From Enoplolaimus lenunculus (Eukaryota > Nematoda > Enoplea > Enoplida > Thoracostomopsidae), in the NCBI GenBank assembly GCA_030248215.1, contig JASANG010001555.1, positions 151,810-215,809 of the forward strand: a stretch of DNA of 64,000 nucleotides, read 5' to 3'. Under the pieces are notes generated by a model. That model saw only the letters and a list, made by a program, of their open reading frames with translations, was not told the DNA's origin and did not search any database. Made by a program: the position numbers and the translations under genes. Positions 12,887 to 25,069 of this stretch are shown in pieces (position 1 is the first letter of the stretch; each line of letters starts with the position of its first letter).

Positions 12887-14137
12887 TTATTGAGCGAAGC
12901 GACAATCCGAGCGAAGCTCGGAGTTTCGCGAAGCGTTTTGTGTTTTCTACTTTGGGGTCGAAAGGTGGATGTCCGTCCGTCTGTCCGTCCAAAAAGAATC
13001 TCAGGAACGGCTGAACAGATTTTGATAAACTTTTTTTGTTTGACAGCCAATTGTCCTGGGGTGTTAACCTCGCACTGGGGTTTTAAAATTTTAAGTCGTT
13101 TATTAGCTACAGGTTAATTTGCATAATTAATTAAGCCTAAATGCGACTTTCCACAATATTTCACTAAATTTTACAGTTTAGAAGGAATCTAATTTTAGTA
13201 TTAAAGGGTTTTTGGGTGCGAGAAATCTGCGTAAGCTGTTTACAAACCTCCAAAACCGATAATTGAGCAGTTACTAGATAATTTGCATATTAGCATAGTT
13301 TATAGGCATAAATTGGGACTTTTTACAATATTTCACTTATTATTAAGGTTAAAAGCAATATACTTTTAACACTGAAAGGTTTTTAGGTGCGAAGAATTTG
13401 AATAAATTGTTTACAAACATCCAAAACCGATAATTGAATAGTTAGCTAATAGTTAATTTGCATATTAGCTTAATTGACAAAACAAAACTAAGACTTTAAA
13501 TTATTTCAATAATTATTAGGGTTTCCGGAAGGTTTTTGGGTGCGAGGAATCTGAATAAATTGTTAACGAACATCCAAAACCGATAATTGAATAGTTAGCT
13601 AATAGCTAATTTGCATATTAGCTTAATTGACAAGACAAAACTAGGACTTTTTAAATTATTTCAATAATTATTAGGGTTTTACAAAACCGATAATTGAATA
13701 GTTAGCTAATTGACAAGACAAAATTAGGACTTTTTAAATTATTTCAATAATTATTAGGGTTTACTGAAGGTTTTTGGTGCGAGGAATCTAAATAAATTGT
13801 TTACAAACCTCTAAAACCGATAATTCAATAGTTAGATAATAGATAATTTGCATATAAGCATAATTAATAAGCCTAAATTAGATGTTTTTACAATGTTTCA
13901 CTAATTATTAGGGTTACAAGTAATCTAATTGCAGTAATAATGGGTTTTCAAGTGCGAGAAATCTGAATAAATTGTCTACAAACCTTTAAAAGCGATTATC
14001 GAATAGTTAGCTAATAGATAATTTGTATATTTGTTTAATTGACGAGACAAAATTTGTTAGCTAATAACTAATTTGCATATTACTTTAATTGCTTACGTGT
14101 GTTCGAGCTTCGCTCAATAAATGTAGTCCCACTACGA
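12887..14137 (-). mobile_element. GAGCGAAGCTCG element with internal minisatellite
   Basis: The borders are TTATTGAGCGAAGC on the left and GCTTCGCTCAATAA on the right, followed by a GTAGTCCCACTAC hairpin at 14123-14135. Near the left end is a GTCCGTCCGTCTGTCC run and an AACGGCTGAACAGATTTTGA block. The middle is a diverged tandem array of about 150-170 bp units, each with TTTGCATATTAGC, AAACCGATAATTGA and GAAGGTTTTTGG. No protein is encoded. The opposite-strand copy at 34053-35056 has the same layout. Confidence 0.75.
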
Positions 14138-16237
14138 CTGCTTAGAGATGCCCCGGCGCCGCGGTCAATACTTTAAATGCTAGGCCCTAACCGAGGCTAG
14201 TTTTTTTATAAACTCCTTAATTGACTCGCATGAAAAACAATCCTATCATGCTCGATTTTCTTTTGAAAAATATGAAAGTCACCAGAAATATCTATACACG
14301 GTTTTTCATTTTGCCGTGGTTTGCTATACACACTGCACAATATAGATTGTTTATTATTCCACCTTAGCCACCATATACGTATCACGTATAAACTCGAACA
14401 ACAATATTGGATAAACTAGCGCAAGAATATTTAAGTTTTGCGGTAGTTTGGCTCAGCAGTCAGCTCCAAAATATTACCTGCCGTTGTTGAATGTGTGGTC
14501 CGCGGAAATCCTTTCTAATACGCCCTTGCATATCAGTTGGTCGGAAAAGTGACGGCTATCGCCCCCTAGCCTGCTCCTCGGCTTGTAGTCAGTGGCGAAC
14601 TGGCAGAATTACGGAATTTAGACGTTCCGAAATTTCTCCCATGTAAAGATCAGGGGCGGACTGATTTTCTGTGGGAGTGTGACTGCAATAGAGTACGCTT
14701 AAACTTTTAGACTAATTTTTTGCTTAGGCTTAGGCATAAGATCATTGTCCCTGTTCTTTGCCCTGAAATTTTAATTAAAAGTGGAGTATTTTATAGATGT
14801 CGACGAGCAGTGGTCCGCCAGGGTCAGTTTTAATTTTGAACGTAGGTTTAAACCTTCGTGAATTTTACTAAAAGTTATGAAAACAGTTTTCTAGCTACGA
14901 AATCTAATATTTCAAATGTTTCAGCAATGTGTTACGTTTGCGTTTATACTGCAGGAGTATTGTTCTTCAACAACTTTCAATGCAACAAATTAAAACCAAA
15001 ACAACAACAGCCCGTCACCCATTAAAAAGAATATCGATGGCTGATATTTATCACAGTTTGCAGTGTGCGAAACACCATCCGTATTTACGTATTTTGTACG
15101 TGCGAACACAGCAGTGCAATATCTTTGACGTTTGTACGTTTTTGCACCGCAGCCGCATACTCCACAGCTGCAGCGTATTTTGCGCAGTGTTATTGAGTGC
15201 AAATTTGCTGTTTTTCATTTGCTGATTTGTATCGCATCCATTTTACGCCTTATGGAGTTATGGGTTTGATATCGAATTTCTGAAGTCAATCTCAGTATAT
15301 ATTTTTGTAAATAGTAACTTAAAACGAAACGCTACATTTGTGAGTTGATTTCTTGTAATAATGAACTGCATAACCTTTTGCTTATTTCAGCGGTGCCGGA
15401 AGCAAATTATGATTGGGGGCGGGGCCAAGTCATGGTGTAGGTTTGCCGGACATTTGAAGAGGTGCACGAGCAGTAATAGTAGACGAGTTGTGGGCCCAGG
15501 GTCAGGGCTGGGCACCGCAATTTGTTGGCAGGGCAGAAACATCCGTCAACAAAAACGAGCCCAGGACGGTTTAAGAATAGAAAGTATCATCTGAGCGGCA
15601 GGGTCATGCCTTGGGTTGCCCGTACGTAGTTCGAAAACCAAACTCCGGGTCCTTAGCAGGGAAGATTCATGTGTTTTGAGGTGAGAGATCCGAGGTTGAT
15701 TGATTTTTTCCTACGAGTTGGCTACCAGGCGTAGAAGATCGAAGGAAACCACGCGAACAAAGGTACAAGATGGCCAAATGCAATTTTAGTATTAACTCCC
15801 AACGCAAAATTCTAGTTTTGCTTGGCTGCGGCGGACGGTTTAGAGGTTCGGTTTATCTGTGGTAAGTGCGCAAAATTCACGAGCGGAAAGCAAGATGCAA
15901 TTTTGTGTTTAAATACCTCAACAATATTCACTATTGGATCCAGTGGAGTTTTCAAAGATTTTGTACTCAAACGCCGGGTCCTTTTTTGGCCGGCGCCGAA
16001 CCGGGAGTTAACGGACGCTAAGTACAGTTCTGTCTCACCCCAATCTGAATACTGCGGAGGCGCGTCCGTTCTGCCTTCCTTTTTCAGCGTCTGCGGTTCA
16101 GATTATTGGTGTACATATAAACTAATCTGAAAGTGCAGCGATAGTAAACATACAGCAGAAGGCAAACTCAAAATGGATATCGGCGAATTAAATTTTTAAA
16201 ATATGTTTCATTTTTGTACCGCTAAAACTTAAGGTAA
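14138..16237. other. gene-free stretch with one repeat fragment
   Basis: No supportable gene. Positions 14638-14765 match the repeat at 30165-30346 (CCATGTAAAG-TCAGGGG, then TTAGACTAATTTTTTGC and TTAGGC runs). The short open frames near 14929, 15361 and 15822 lack protein-like composition or splice context. Confidence 0.5.
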
Positions 16238-18852
16238 ACAAGTAAGTAAATCAGCCCAAAGTGCGACACTTTTTGACAAACACAGTTTCAAACAATTTTA
16301 TTTAAGACAAAAAGTATTATAACTTCAGTTAAACAACATCAAACAAAACGAAATTTATAACATAAGTTGTGGCAACGATTCTACGTAAGAATCTCAATTT
16401 TTAAAGCTGAGTTTAACCCATACCTCTAAAAAGTCGCTCGGAAATCAGTTAAACCTTGAATCTGTCGCACTTTTTGACAACCATCCTAAACTGCGACGAT
16501 GAGTTCCTAAACAGCGACACAGGGGTTCTAACCTGCGACAACTGAATTCCAAAGTGATTTTATGCACGTATGTCAATTTTTTATCAACAGTTGAGCGATA
16601 CATCGGCCGTAATAGACATGAAACATTATTCTAATTAAATATAAAACTTTAAAACTATACATTAAACAGAAACTCCGGATTGATAGAAAGTTTTCACATA
16701 ATAATACGTCGGACGGATAACGTTCAAAAAACACAAAAAACAACTTAAAAAATAAAAGCAAAGAAGCTTGTGTCAAATTTAGCACAACCAGTCCATTGCT
16801 GGATCTCAAAAACTTACACACCTTTTAAACAAAATGAGCGCGAATTCATTTTCACTCATACGGTTGCGTGCAAGTTTGGAGCAGTGCCCAAACTTGACCT
16901 AAGCTAAGGCACGGTACTACCCAGTGCCAAACGTGACATAGCCAAAAAACTTGAAATTACATTCAACCAGAACAGTCATTGCAAAAAAAATATTTTTTAG
17001 TTGCAGTGCCACCGCATAACTCGTGCTGCCATTTTTGGCAGTCAGTGCACTGTATCCATGAAGCATCCCCTTGAAAGTAAACGCCATTGCAAACAGCACA
17101 AATCCACTGCTTAGTTTTCTTCTTTTTATTACTCGTGCCAGACGTCGAGGGAACGTTGTCCAACGGTGGAATAGTTTTTTAGCGTTTGTCTGATTGTTTG
17201 GCTTTGCTTTTTTCAGCTTTTTCTTCATTTTTTCTATGTATTCTGGCGAAGTCAAGTCAGTGGAAACCACCCGCTTAGTACCAATTTCGATCGCCGATCT
17301 TTTGACTGCCCCAGAAACTTGTGGTATTATTTGACTGAATGTGACTATTTCTTCGCGCCGGCCATTATTCTGACTTAGAGTGATTCTATTTTCTTTGTTT
17401 AAATTGTTCATACTATTGGGATCATCCAAATTGAATCCACGTGGATATAGTTCGGCAGAATAAACTGACGCAGATTCGGGTTCAGCCTGGGCTAATGAGC
17501 AATCCATCATCGAAGCGTTTAAATTATTATAATTTTGTGATTGTGGCTCGATAACATAAGCTCGTGATAAGTCTTCCAATTGTTCGACGCGTCCTGCACT
17601 GAAAATTTGGCTTTGTGGAGCTCTTTTTCTGCTGCTTCTGGCAGAACAGGAAGTCGACCAGTCTTCTTGTTCAAGCGAACTTGCCCTAGCACGCGCCGTC
17701 GTAGCGAGTCGACCTTGACATCGTACTTACGACTATTTTCTCGGTAGTTTGGTTGGCCTATGATAATGCAAAATGTTTTAATTTTCCAATTGTAAAACTT
17801 TCAATAAGAACGAAACGTCGTGAATTTACTAAAAATTCAATTAAAAATTTGAATTTTACGATCTCATTTTTGCCGAATTATTGGATGCTGAACTGTAATA
17901 ACATAATCCAAAATTTTAAACACCGTCGCACAGTTCACAACGAAAAAATACAATTCAAATTAAAATCTATAAATAAAGTCGTTTTAGAATAATATTCAAG
18001 TATATACTTGAAATCTACCTTCATTTTCAATAGAATTTATGCAACTTTCAACGGCAGCCAGCATATTCTTCTCTGACCATTTTAAGATTTGTCGTTTTTT
18101 GAAACCAGCTGCAGGGACTTGCTGCGGTTTTTTTGAAGCACTCCCTGACTTCTGACATTTCATGGGCTGCTTTGCGAGGGGAACATTGGGTCGTTTCTTC
18201 CTCGATGTTTGTTTGATTCGAGCCATAGAAATCGACTACAATCGACTAAAAATTTTTTAAGCCGTTTGAAACTTTATAGTGTACATGGAATTAAACAAGA
18301 ATTCATGTATTTAAACCGATTTAGGCGTTACTGACCAGAAGCAAAAGATTTAAAAATATATATACCCGTTCGGAAAACAATCGTAGCACTTTAGGCCTCT
18401 GTCGCACTTTTGGACAAACACAAAACGCAGTTTAGGGTATATGTCGCAATTTAGGGCTCCTGAGCGAGTGACCAAATCCCGCATGTGGCATATAGTTTTA
18501 AAGAAATCCAGAAAAATATTCATATTCTAGATACGATTAGCTTTAAAATGAGCCTAACATCAAGTGTTTACGCCAAAAAATGGTCATTTTCTGTAAAAAA
18601 ACTAAATTTGACATTGAGCTTACCTTTATAAACAATCGACAATTTTTACAAATCCACTAACACAACTCGATCGGATGACTAAGTTGTCGCACTTTAGGGC
18701 ATAAAATTTATATCAATAAACAGTAGAGCGCGAGAGCTATCAAATGATGTAATTCAACATGATCTATCTTGAGCACTTCTCACAAAACAACAGTTTTACC
18801 GTTTCTCTGTCGCACTTTTGGGTGTGTCGCAGTTTAGGCTGATTTACTATAT
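16238..18852 (-). mobile_element. decayed pogo-type DNA transposon, internally deleted
   Basis: The ends are inverted repeats: AGTAAATCAGCCCAAAGTGC on the left and the complement of AGTAAATCAGCCTAAACTGC on the right, next to TA dinucleotides as expected for the Tc1/mariner-pogo group. Subterminal zones repeat GTCGCACTTT several times on both sides. Transposase remnants on the minus strand are described separately. At about 2.6 kb it is long enough for a complete element, but the DDE catalytic region is not found. Confidence 0.8.
16963..18226 (-). pseudogene. pogo-type transposase remnant: HTH exons plus PHD-like C-terminus
   Basis: The first exon starts at 18226 (MARIKQTSRKK) and reaches a psq/CENP-B-type helix-turn-helix start, KKRQILKWSEKNMLAAVESC. 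A likely intron ends near 17758, after which the second half reads NYRENSRKYDV, LRRRVLGQV and KKTGRLPVLPEAAEKEL, the usual pogo HTH ending. Next comes a segment like the C-terminal tail of such transposases (QVSGAVKRSAIE, STDLTSPEYIEKMKKK). After a frameshift near 17170 there is a PHD-like zinc finger (16963-17163: WICAVCNGVYF, WIQCTDCQKWQHELC, FFCNDC). The 200-300 residue DDE domain that should lie in the middle is absent, so this copy cannot be autonomous. The family call rests on motif order. Confidence 0.75.
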
Positions 18853-20757
18853 TCAGCCATCGTTATTTCAAATCGAACAATTGCATCATATGTGAATTTG
18901 TAATTGAGTGATAGTGATTTTACGACTAACTGTAAGCATACAATTTACTGAATTTCCGGAAACTGAACCGGATATCCAGTTGTACCCTGCAGAAAATGTA
19001 TGACTATATACAATATACGATCGTATAGCTTATCAAAAATAGAACGCATTGCTACGAGTTGGATTTTTTCCTCTGTTGCCTCGACAGGTTCAGGGTAATG
19101 TTTAGTTTAAATGGTCGTATTTGGTTTAAGAGACTAATTTCATACTTAAAACAATTGTTCCCTGTTTGTCTTCTGCCAGATAATTCGTCAGGTAGCGTTT
19201 ACTCATTCTTACACTGTAACTAACACATTTTGACCTTGTACTTCAAGGTTAGAGCACACGAATATTCGCACAGTTCTTTTGTGCAAATATGCTGGTATTG
19301 TTCGATTTAGACACAAACGGTAAAATTTACTCAAAATCTTCAGAAATTTTAGCTGCATGCGCTATTATTTTTATAAAAAATTTTAAAATTCCCAGTGATT
19401 ATTTTGCATGCCCCAACCCATTTGCATATTGGAAGAAAATTGAAATCATCTTTTAAAATTTTATATTAAAATATAAATCCGGCACCAGCCGTTTCCGCTA
19501 ATTATCCACTTACATCCTGTCTCTAATTTCATGCATCTTAGTCAAATTAAAAATATATAAACCAACCACCAAACACTGTACTCAGAAGCGTTTCAATTGC
19601 ATGAAAATTTGAATTAATTCAACTAATACTTGATTTCAGCTTCATGCACTGCTTCGATTAAGAAATGCGGAAACATATTTGCGGACTCCATCATATTTTT
19701 AGTATGAAAAGTGACAATATTTGTTCGAATGAATAAATATTTGGTAAATTGGTTTGCGTAGGTATTTGTAGCTATAATAGTATTTGCATAAATACCGCAC
19801 AGGGTTCGTTTTCGGTACAAAAGGTTTTGATATTCATTTGTATCAGAGATTGCCTATACGGGCCGATAACCAAGAGGGGTGGGGGAGGGCTCGGCTACCC
19901 TGAAACTTCACCCTAGAAAATTTCAATATTGCATGTAAGTCAACGAAAACCCCTTGAACTGGCTACGAGCATGTGCCGACAATTTCGGTTTCAGAACACG
20001 GAATCGAATACCGAAGATGGTTATTTAATCCGTTTATGGTTTTATTAATATGATGTCGCAATGCTACTGTTAACCACTCACCCACAGCGGATTCACAAAA
20101 GAAGCATCCCAACCTAATCCATCGAACAGGAATCGAAACCAAAATTTTATATAATGGCTTAGCGCTAAAGCGACGTTTGGTTTCTGAATCGTTTCACTCG
20201 CGAATTTTTTTCCACTGTCATATATCGCACGACCTCACTTTCTCCAATTTCTGGATCCGACACTGCACTTTTCCTAAACAAAGTAGTGGTATGCATGCTT
20301 TAGGAGCAAGTGTTGACACATTAACACCAAAAATAGTTGTTTTTACAGCAATGAACTATTAACAGTGAATTTAGAATTCAGTCGTTTCAGTTTCATTCAA
20401 TGCAATACTTAATAAGCAGCGTTGCGAATTGGAGTACTTCCTTAAGGAGGGCGAGAAAATTTCCCAACCTGTTGGAAGAGGGAGCCCATCTAAACCGCCA
20501 CCATACTTTACTGAGCTGTACTATGGTCGGTAGTAACTTTTATAATATGTTATATTTTCCGGAAAAATAATCCTTGCTGGCTCCATGAAAGCAAATTTGT
20601 ATTTTTGCACATTATTTTTAAAAGCTGAACATTACTAAACAGTACACATATGTAGCTTATAATTTACCGCTAACCGCATTCAATCTATCGTGATTACTTC
20701 CGCTTACTACAAAATCAGCTTATCAGCCTCTGCTAAATATATCAATCATCGGTAGCT
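18853..20757. other. gene-free stretch upstream of the SLC6 gene
   Basis: It holds a small hAT CCGGAA-family end (18955-18992, ending CCAGTTGTACCCTGC) and a degenerate tRNA-like segment on the minus strand (about 19983-20092: GAGTGGTTAAC, then GTATTCGATTCCG). No promoter element is clear before the ATG at 20758. Confidence 0.45.
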
Positions 20758-22629
20758 ATGAAGCCGTTTGAAATCAAATTATTTCGCATTTTGGTTCCAT
20801 TTACGGTTATTATGTCACTTTGGGGCCCGCTGACGTCTTGGCGATTCCCACTTGTGATCTACGCTCATGGTGGAGCTGTATTTTTGGTCGTTTTTGCCGT
20901 ATTCTTAGCGCTATACGCAGGGCCAATGATCGCATGTGAATACGCGATGGGAAGCTATCTTAAAGGTCCTGTTAAAATGTGTCGGGCAATCCCAATTTTA
21001 AGACCGCTGGCGTTAGCGACTCTGGCGTACATTGTGCTTGCGTTACCTTACTATGCAACGCTATGCAGCTATTCGATATCGTACTTGCATACTTCGTTAA
21101 CTGCGTTCGATGAAGCGTTTTTGAGTTGCGACAACGCGTGGAATACACCGAATTGTTCGACGCAACTTGGCGAACAACAAAAACTGGGCATATTTACACC
21201 GGCGGAACAGTATTATGCGAACAGTTTTCAAGATTTTCACGACGAACAGGGACAATATTTGTCGGCAAAGTTTCAAGAACATCTCGAAGGGCTGGATACT
21301 GAGAAAGCGGTGAGTCTGTTGTTATTTTGTGTTGCAATGGTACCGTTTTTTGTTTATATTCCGCTAAGTCTTTCGATCCTGGGAACGATTTGTTTTGTGG
21401 TTGCGTTTATTTTGTTGGCAGTATTGTCAGGGTATTGTATGAGCCTTCCGGGGTCAAGCTTGGGAATGTGGTACGGTTTCACTGGGCACATTGATCCGGA
21501 GTCAGTGGCTCGAAGTGGGGCAGCTGCCCGGCACGACCCTACAGAAGCGACCGGTGCGTCAAATTCGTTAGTATTCGACGCAATGAGTTTCATTGTATTC
21601 ATGTGCCCGCTTGGCTTAGGAGTTATCCCAACGTTAACCAGCTACAAACGAGTGAATTGGTTCGGTTACGATATACCACCAATCATACTCGCGTTTTTTG
21701 GCCTCATCTGTTGGAATACGGCATTAGTTTGGTCGCTGGTAGGACACATCGCCCATTTGGAAGGCACTCAGCCATCTGAGTTCATCCGAAGCGGACCTGA
21801 GCTTGCGTTCATGATACTGCCAAACGCATTTGCGCATATCGATAATGGTCAAAAAGTTGCTTCAATTTATTACGGATATTTATTTTTGCTATCACTTACG
21901 TCAGCGGCGCCGATGGTTGAAACGCTCAATTCAGGCATATACGCTCTCATTGAGTACTCTAATTATCAAATGGTTCATCGAAGCCCGAACATGATGCGAT
22001 TCAGCATTGCCCTGGTTACACTTGGTTATACGCTGGTTTTTGGGTTAATTTATTGCACTAAACAAGGGCATTCGGTGGTCGGATTGGTCGATATGAACTT
22101 AATGTATTTAATTTGTTTTATAATCGCAGCTCAGCTGTTTGTTCTGGCGTTATTTTTCTTGTACAAAGTATTTTTGTACGCTAAACGTGCACGAATTGCA
22201 TTAAGTGACCGCAGGCGACGGCTATTTATTGCGCTTGCTGCGTTCATCTGTATATATGCAGTTGCAAATATTGCTCATGGAGTTCATATGTTGGTGCGAT
22301 TTGTTGCGAAATACAACGAAACGCCGCCGTTGATTGCAGAAGTTCGGCATCGTTGGTTAATTGGATTTATTCCGTTCGGTTGCTGGCTCGTTGCGACACC
22401 GATTTTGGCTGGATTTATGTTGAAAAAAGCGTACGAATCAGGTGTGTCGTTGCTAAAAGCGTTGTTTTTGCCGTATGGTAAGACCGAAGTTGAAATTTAT
22501 CAGCTCGCTAAATACGAACGTGGACCACGCAAAAAGCATTCGCTCGCTAAGCATCGACGACATCAAGAAAAATTGTTGAAAAATACCGATGAAACTGACC
22601 AAGGCGTTCAAGACAGTGAAGCAAAATAA
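20758..22629 (+). CDS. intronless SLC6-fold transporter-like protein, 623 aa
   Basis: A single uninterrupted frame of usual SLC6 length with about twelve hydrophobic helices. TM1 has SWRFPLVIYAHGGAVF, matching the family NVWRFPYLCYKNGGGAF. The following segment ends in CEYAMGSYLKG (family ELALGQY). The long second outer loop keeps the cysteine pair in SCDNAWNTPNCS. TM6 has PLGLGV and TSYKR. SLC6 members are plasma-membrane Na+/Cl- symporters for amino acids and amine transmitters. By eye alignment with SERT and LeuT, the TM1 Asn of the Na1 site is Thr, the TM6 Ser/Thr is Met, the TM7 Asn is Phe, and the TM8 Na2 ligands are Met and Val. The position of the amine-binding Asp98 of SERT is Gly. 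The tail is basic (KKHSLAKHRRH). Family call is firm; substrate and sodium dependence are unknown. Confidence 0.9.
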   Translation: MKPFEIKLFRILVPFTVIMSLWGPLTSWRFPLVIYAHGGAVFLVVFAVFLALYAGPMIACEYAMGSYLKGPVKMCRAIPILRPLALATLAYIVLALPYYATLCSYSISYLHTSLTAFDEAFLSCDNAWNTPNCSTQLGEQQKLGIFTPAEQYYANSFQDFHDEQGQYLSAKFQEHLEGLDTEKAVSLLLFCVAMVPFFVYIPLSLSILGTICFVVAFILLAVLSGYCMSLPGSSLGMWYGFTGHIDPESVARSGAAARHDPTEATGASNSLVFDAMSFIVFMCPLGLGVIPTLTSYKRVNWFGYDIPPIILAFFGLICWNTALVWSLVGHIAHLEGTQPSEFIRSGPELAFMILPNAFAHIDNGQKVASIYYGYLFLLSLTSAAPMVETLNSGIYALIEYSNYQMVHRSPNMMRFSIALVTLGYTLVFGLIYCTKQGHSVVGLVDMNLMYLICFIIAAQLFVLALFFLYKVFLYAKRARIALSDRRRRLFIALAAFICIYAVANIAHGVHMLVRFVAKYNETPPLIAEVRHRWLIGFIPFGCWLVATPILAGFMLKKAYESGVSLLKALFLPYGKTEVEIYQLAKYERGPRKKHSLAKHRRHQEKLLKNTDETDQGVQDSEAK

Positions 22630-23883
22630 CGATCGTGAAAAAATGAGTTTATATGTTTGCAGGGCCTGAGTGTACGCCTCGAGAGGTCTCCTTTCTGCAC
22701 GCCACCGAAGCTCCATAGTGGCGTAATTAGGGTTTTCGGAAAAGGGGCGTTGGAAATATTGGAATTAGAAATTTAAGTAGGTGGGAAGGATAGAGATAAG
22801 ACTAGTTGGGGGTTTAAGAGTGGAATGGTAAAATATTCATTAAGCTCCAGTGTGGTCCACCGAGGCCGCATGTCATCCACCGAGCGTTCTTTGTCGTTCT
22901 TAGCGGCCCTATTCGAGGGAAAAAGTAATTCAACTATTAATTTTGTACTACATAAATTTGTAGGTTTTAAAATGGTCAGAATTTAGACTAGATTTCTGCA
23001 AGCGAGACCAAAACGTTTACTGAATTACTCGGCGAAAGGCCCCACGAGGAAGCGAGCCCGCCTCCAAAGGGGGGGGGGCAGGTGGTTCTAGCGTCGGCAT
23101 TGTGTGTTTGTTTTTATATAAATTGGAAAGTAGATTTGGCTCTTGTACCATTTCTCCACTTGTGGTTAAAGTTTAATAAGCAACCACTTTGGCAAAAACT
23201 TAGTTTAGCAAAAGGCTTAGGCGGAGACGTCGGTATGTATTTTTCTAAACCTACGCCTAAATGGGGGTGAAATTGTACAAGAGCCGTAGATTGTTTTTAC
23301 ATAGATTTCCTGAATTTTTCTAAGCGTATCTGATTTGACTTACGTTAAACCTAAATTTACACATAAATCTAGATTCGGTTTGCCTTTCCAGACCCAAAAG
23401 TTCAACCTCTTCCGTTCAATGATAGCTATTGACTGTCCAACGAAATTCGACTTGCTACATTCATTTGTGGCTTTTAATTATTTTCATAAGATTTTCTGTG
23501 TGAAATCGAAAAAATGACCAAAAAATAAAAAATGTATTAAGTTCTTATAGGCGTTCTAGGGTTTAAAGTTTCACAAAGGCTTCTTTAAGCCTAAGCCTAA
23601 ACCTTTGCCTAAGTCTTTGGTACGTCTAAGTCTTTAACTCTGAGATAGCGTTTTCAACCTATTGTCGGTGGAAAGTATACAGGAGGCGAAAATTATATAC
23701 GTATTATTTTGCGACGCTCACCATAAAAAACAAAGTTTGACTGCGGAATTTGTTATCCCAGAACGTAAGTTTAACAGCGATTGACGGACAGCGCCGTTTG
23801 GGTGACGGACGGCGCAGTACGGGTAACGGATTATGCCACACGTCAAAAAAGTATAGTGCAACCCTCATATTAATAGCTTTGGT
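22630..23883. other. gene-free stretch
   Basis: It contains a G run at 23068-23078 and scattered CTTAGGC/GCCTAAGC words (23190-23275, 23585-23640) that relate it to the TTAGGC-bearing repeats. The block at 23765-23860 (GACGGA, GGGTGACGGA, ATAGTGCAAC) resembles 53130-53215. No gene is seen. Confidence 0.5.
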
Positions 23884-24286
23884 CAGGGTGCAACCGGAAT
23901 TACAATTTACCGGAACCGGAATTTGAAAATTTTACCGGAACCGGAACCGGAACCGGAAAGTGAAAAATGCATTTCACCAAAAATTTCATTTTAATCTTAT
24001 TTTTTGCTCTATTATTTGTGAAATAACCTTAGTCGAACATAGATATTTATTTTATTTGTTGTATTTTAGATTTTCGTCGTCGACTGAAGTGAAATCCACC
24101 ATCAATGGCTTATATTCGGAATACAAGTGGCTTTCTAAAGAGATTCTTAAAGATTAGCAAAGTTAAAAAAACGGCCAAATTATAACACCGGAATTTTTAA
24201 ATCCGGTAAAAATTTACCGGAACCGGAACCGGAACCGGAAGGTGAAAAAATGCCGGAACCGGAACCGGAATTCCGGTTGCACCCTG
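23884..24286 (+). mobile_element. hAT MITE (CCGGAA family), complete, 403 bp
   Basis: Starts CAGGGTGCAACCGGAATTAC and ends GGTTGCACCCTG. A perfect 8-bp duplication, GCTTTGGT, flanks it (23876-23883 and 24287-24294). It is nearly identical to the copy at 49255-49663, so both are recent. The 65-codon open frame shared by the two copies is incidental. Confidence 0.95.
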
Positions 24287-24628
24287 GCTTTGGTCAACTG
24301 TAGTTTAGAACGTTGTCGTTTGGTTATTGGTGGTTATATTTACTGCTATTTTGTTTCACTATTTTTGTTTCAAATAAGTATTTATCGTTTCGTCATAGTT
24401 CAAAGCGTATATATTAACGCGGTAAGCTTTAGTAGCCATTTAACTGTACTATGAAAATAAGAGTTTTGCCAGGATTTCATTTCTTGAGGAGATAACTGTA
24501 AGTATAGCAAGCGAAACTTTTTTATGGAACTTTAAGATCCAGTATAGTATATTGTAAACCCTTTTAAAATTATTTTTCTGTTTCCACATATTCGAAGAGG
24601 TGATAGTAGGGCACGGCTTAGCCTAGCG

Positions 24629-25069
24629 TACTGTAGTGACCCAAACAAAAGGGGGATAATAAGAGGCGGTCCCCTTTTTGAATCCCAATCAATAGGAGTC
24701 CGTATCCCTAATAAGAGTCTGTTAGTGGATAGGGTCGCTAAACCCTGACTATAGTCTATAAATGTCAATTGTCCATAATATCAGTGCATAAATAACACCA
24801 CGCCCAAATAAAGTTGAGTTCAAAACATTAAATCATACATAAGTTTTGAAAGTAAATTTCTAAGTATAACCTTGCATTAGCGCTATACAAATACATACAA
24901 GACAAATAAACGTTTAACTCAACGGATAATTGCCGTACCGGATATATATCAGTAAGGAAGGGCGGCGGAGGCGGGTTAAAAATAAATGTCAGTAACTGGA
25001 TAATAGCGGGCGCCCTCTAGAGAGGCGAAATAAATATCAGTCCACTCTTTTACTCGGGTCACTACAGTA
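24629..25069 (+). mobile_element. MITE, TGACCCGAATAAGAG family, complete
   Basis: Left end TACTGTAGTGACCCAAA, right end TTTTACTCGGGTCACTACAGTA, about 441 bp. The internal blocks (CCAATCAATAGGAGTCCGTA, GAAAGTAAATTTCTAAG) match the other copies; no coding capacity. Confidence 0.88.

Noticed and set aside
23960-24157. 65-codon frame also present at 49331-49528
   Set aside because: It is identical because both lie inside two copies of the same hAT MITE; there is no transposase similarity.
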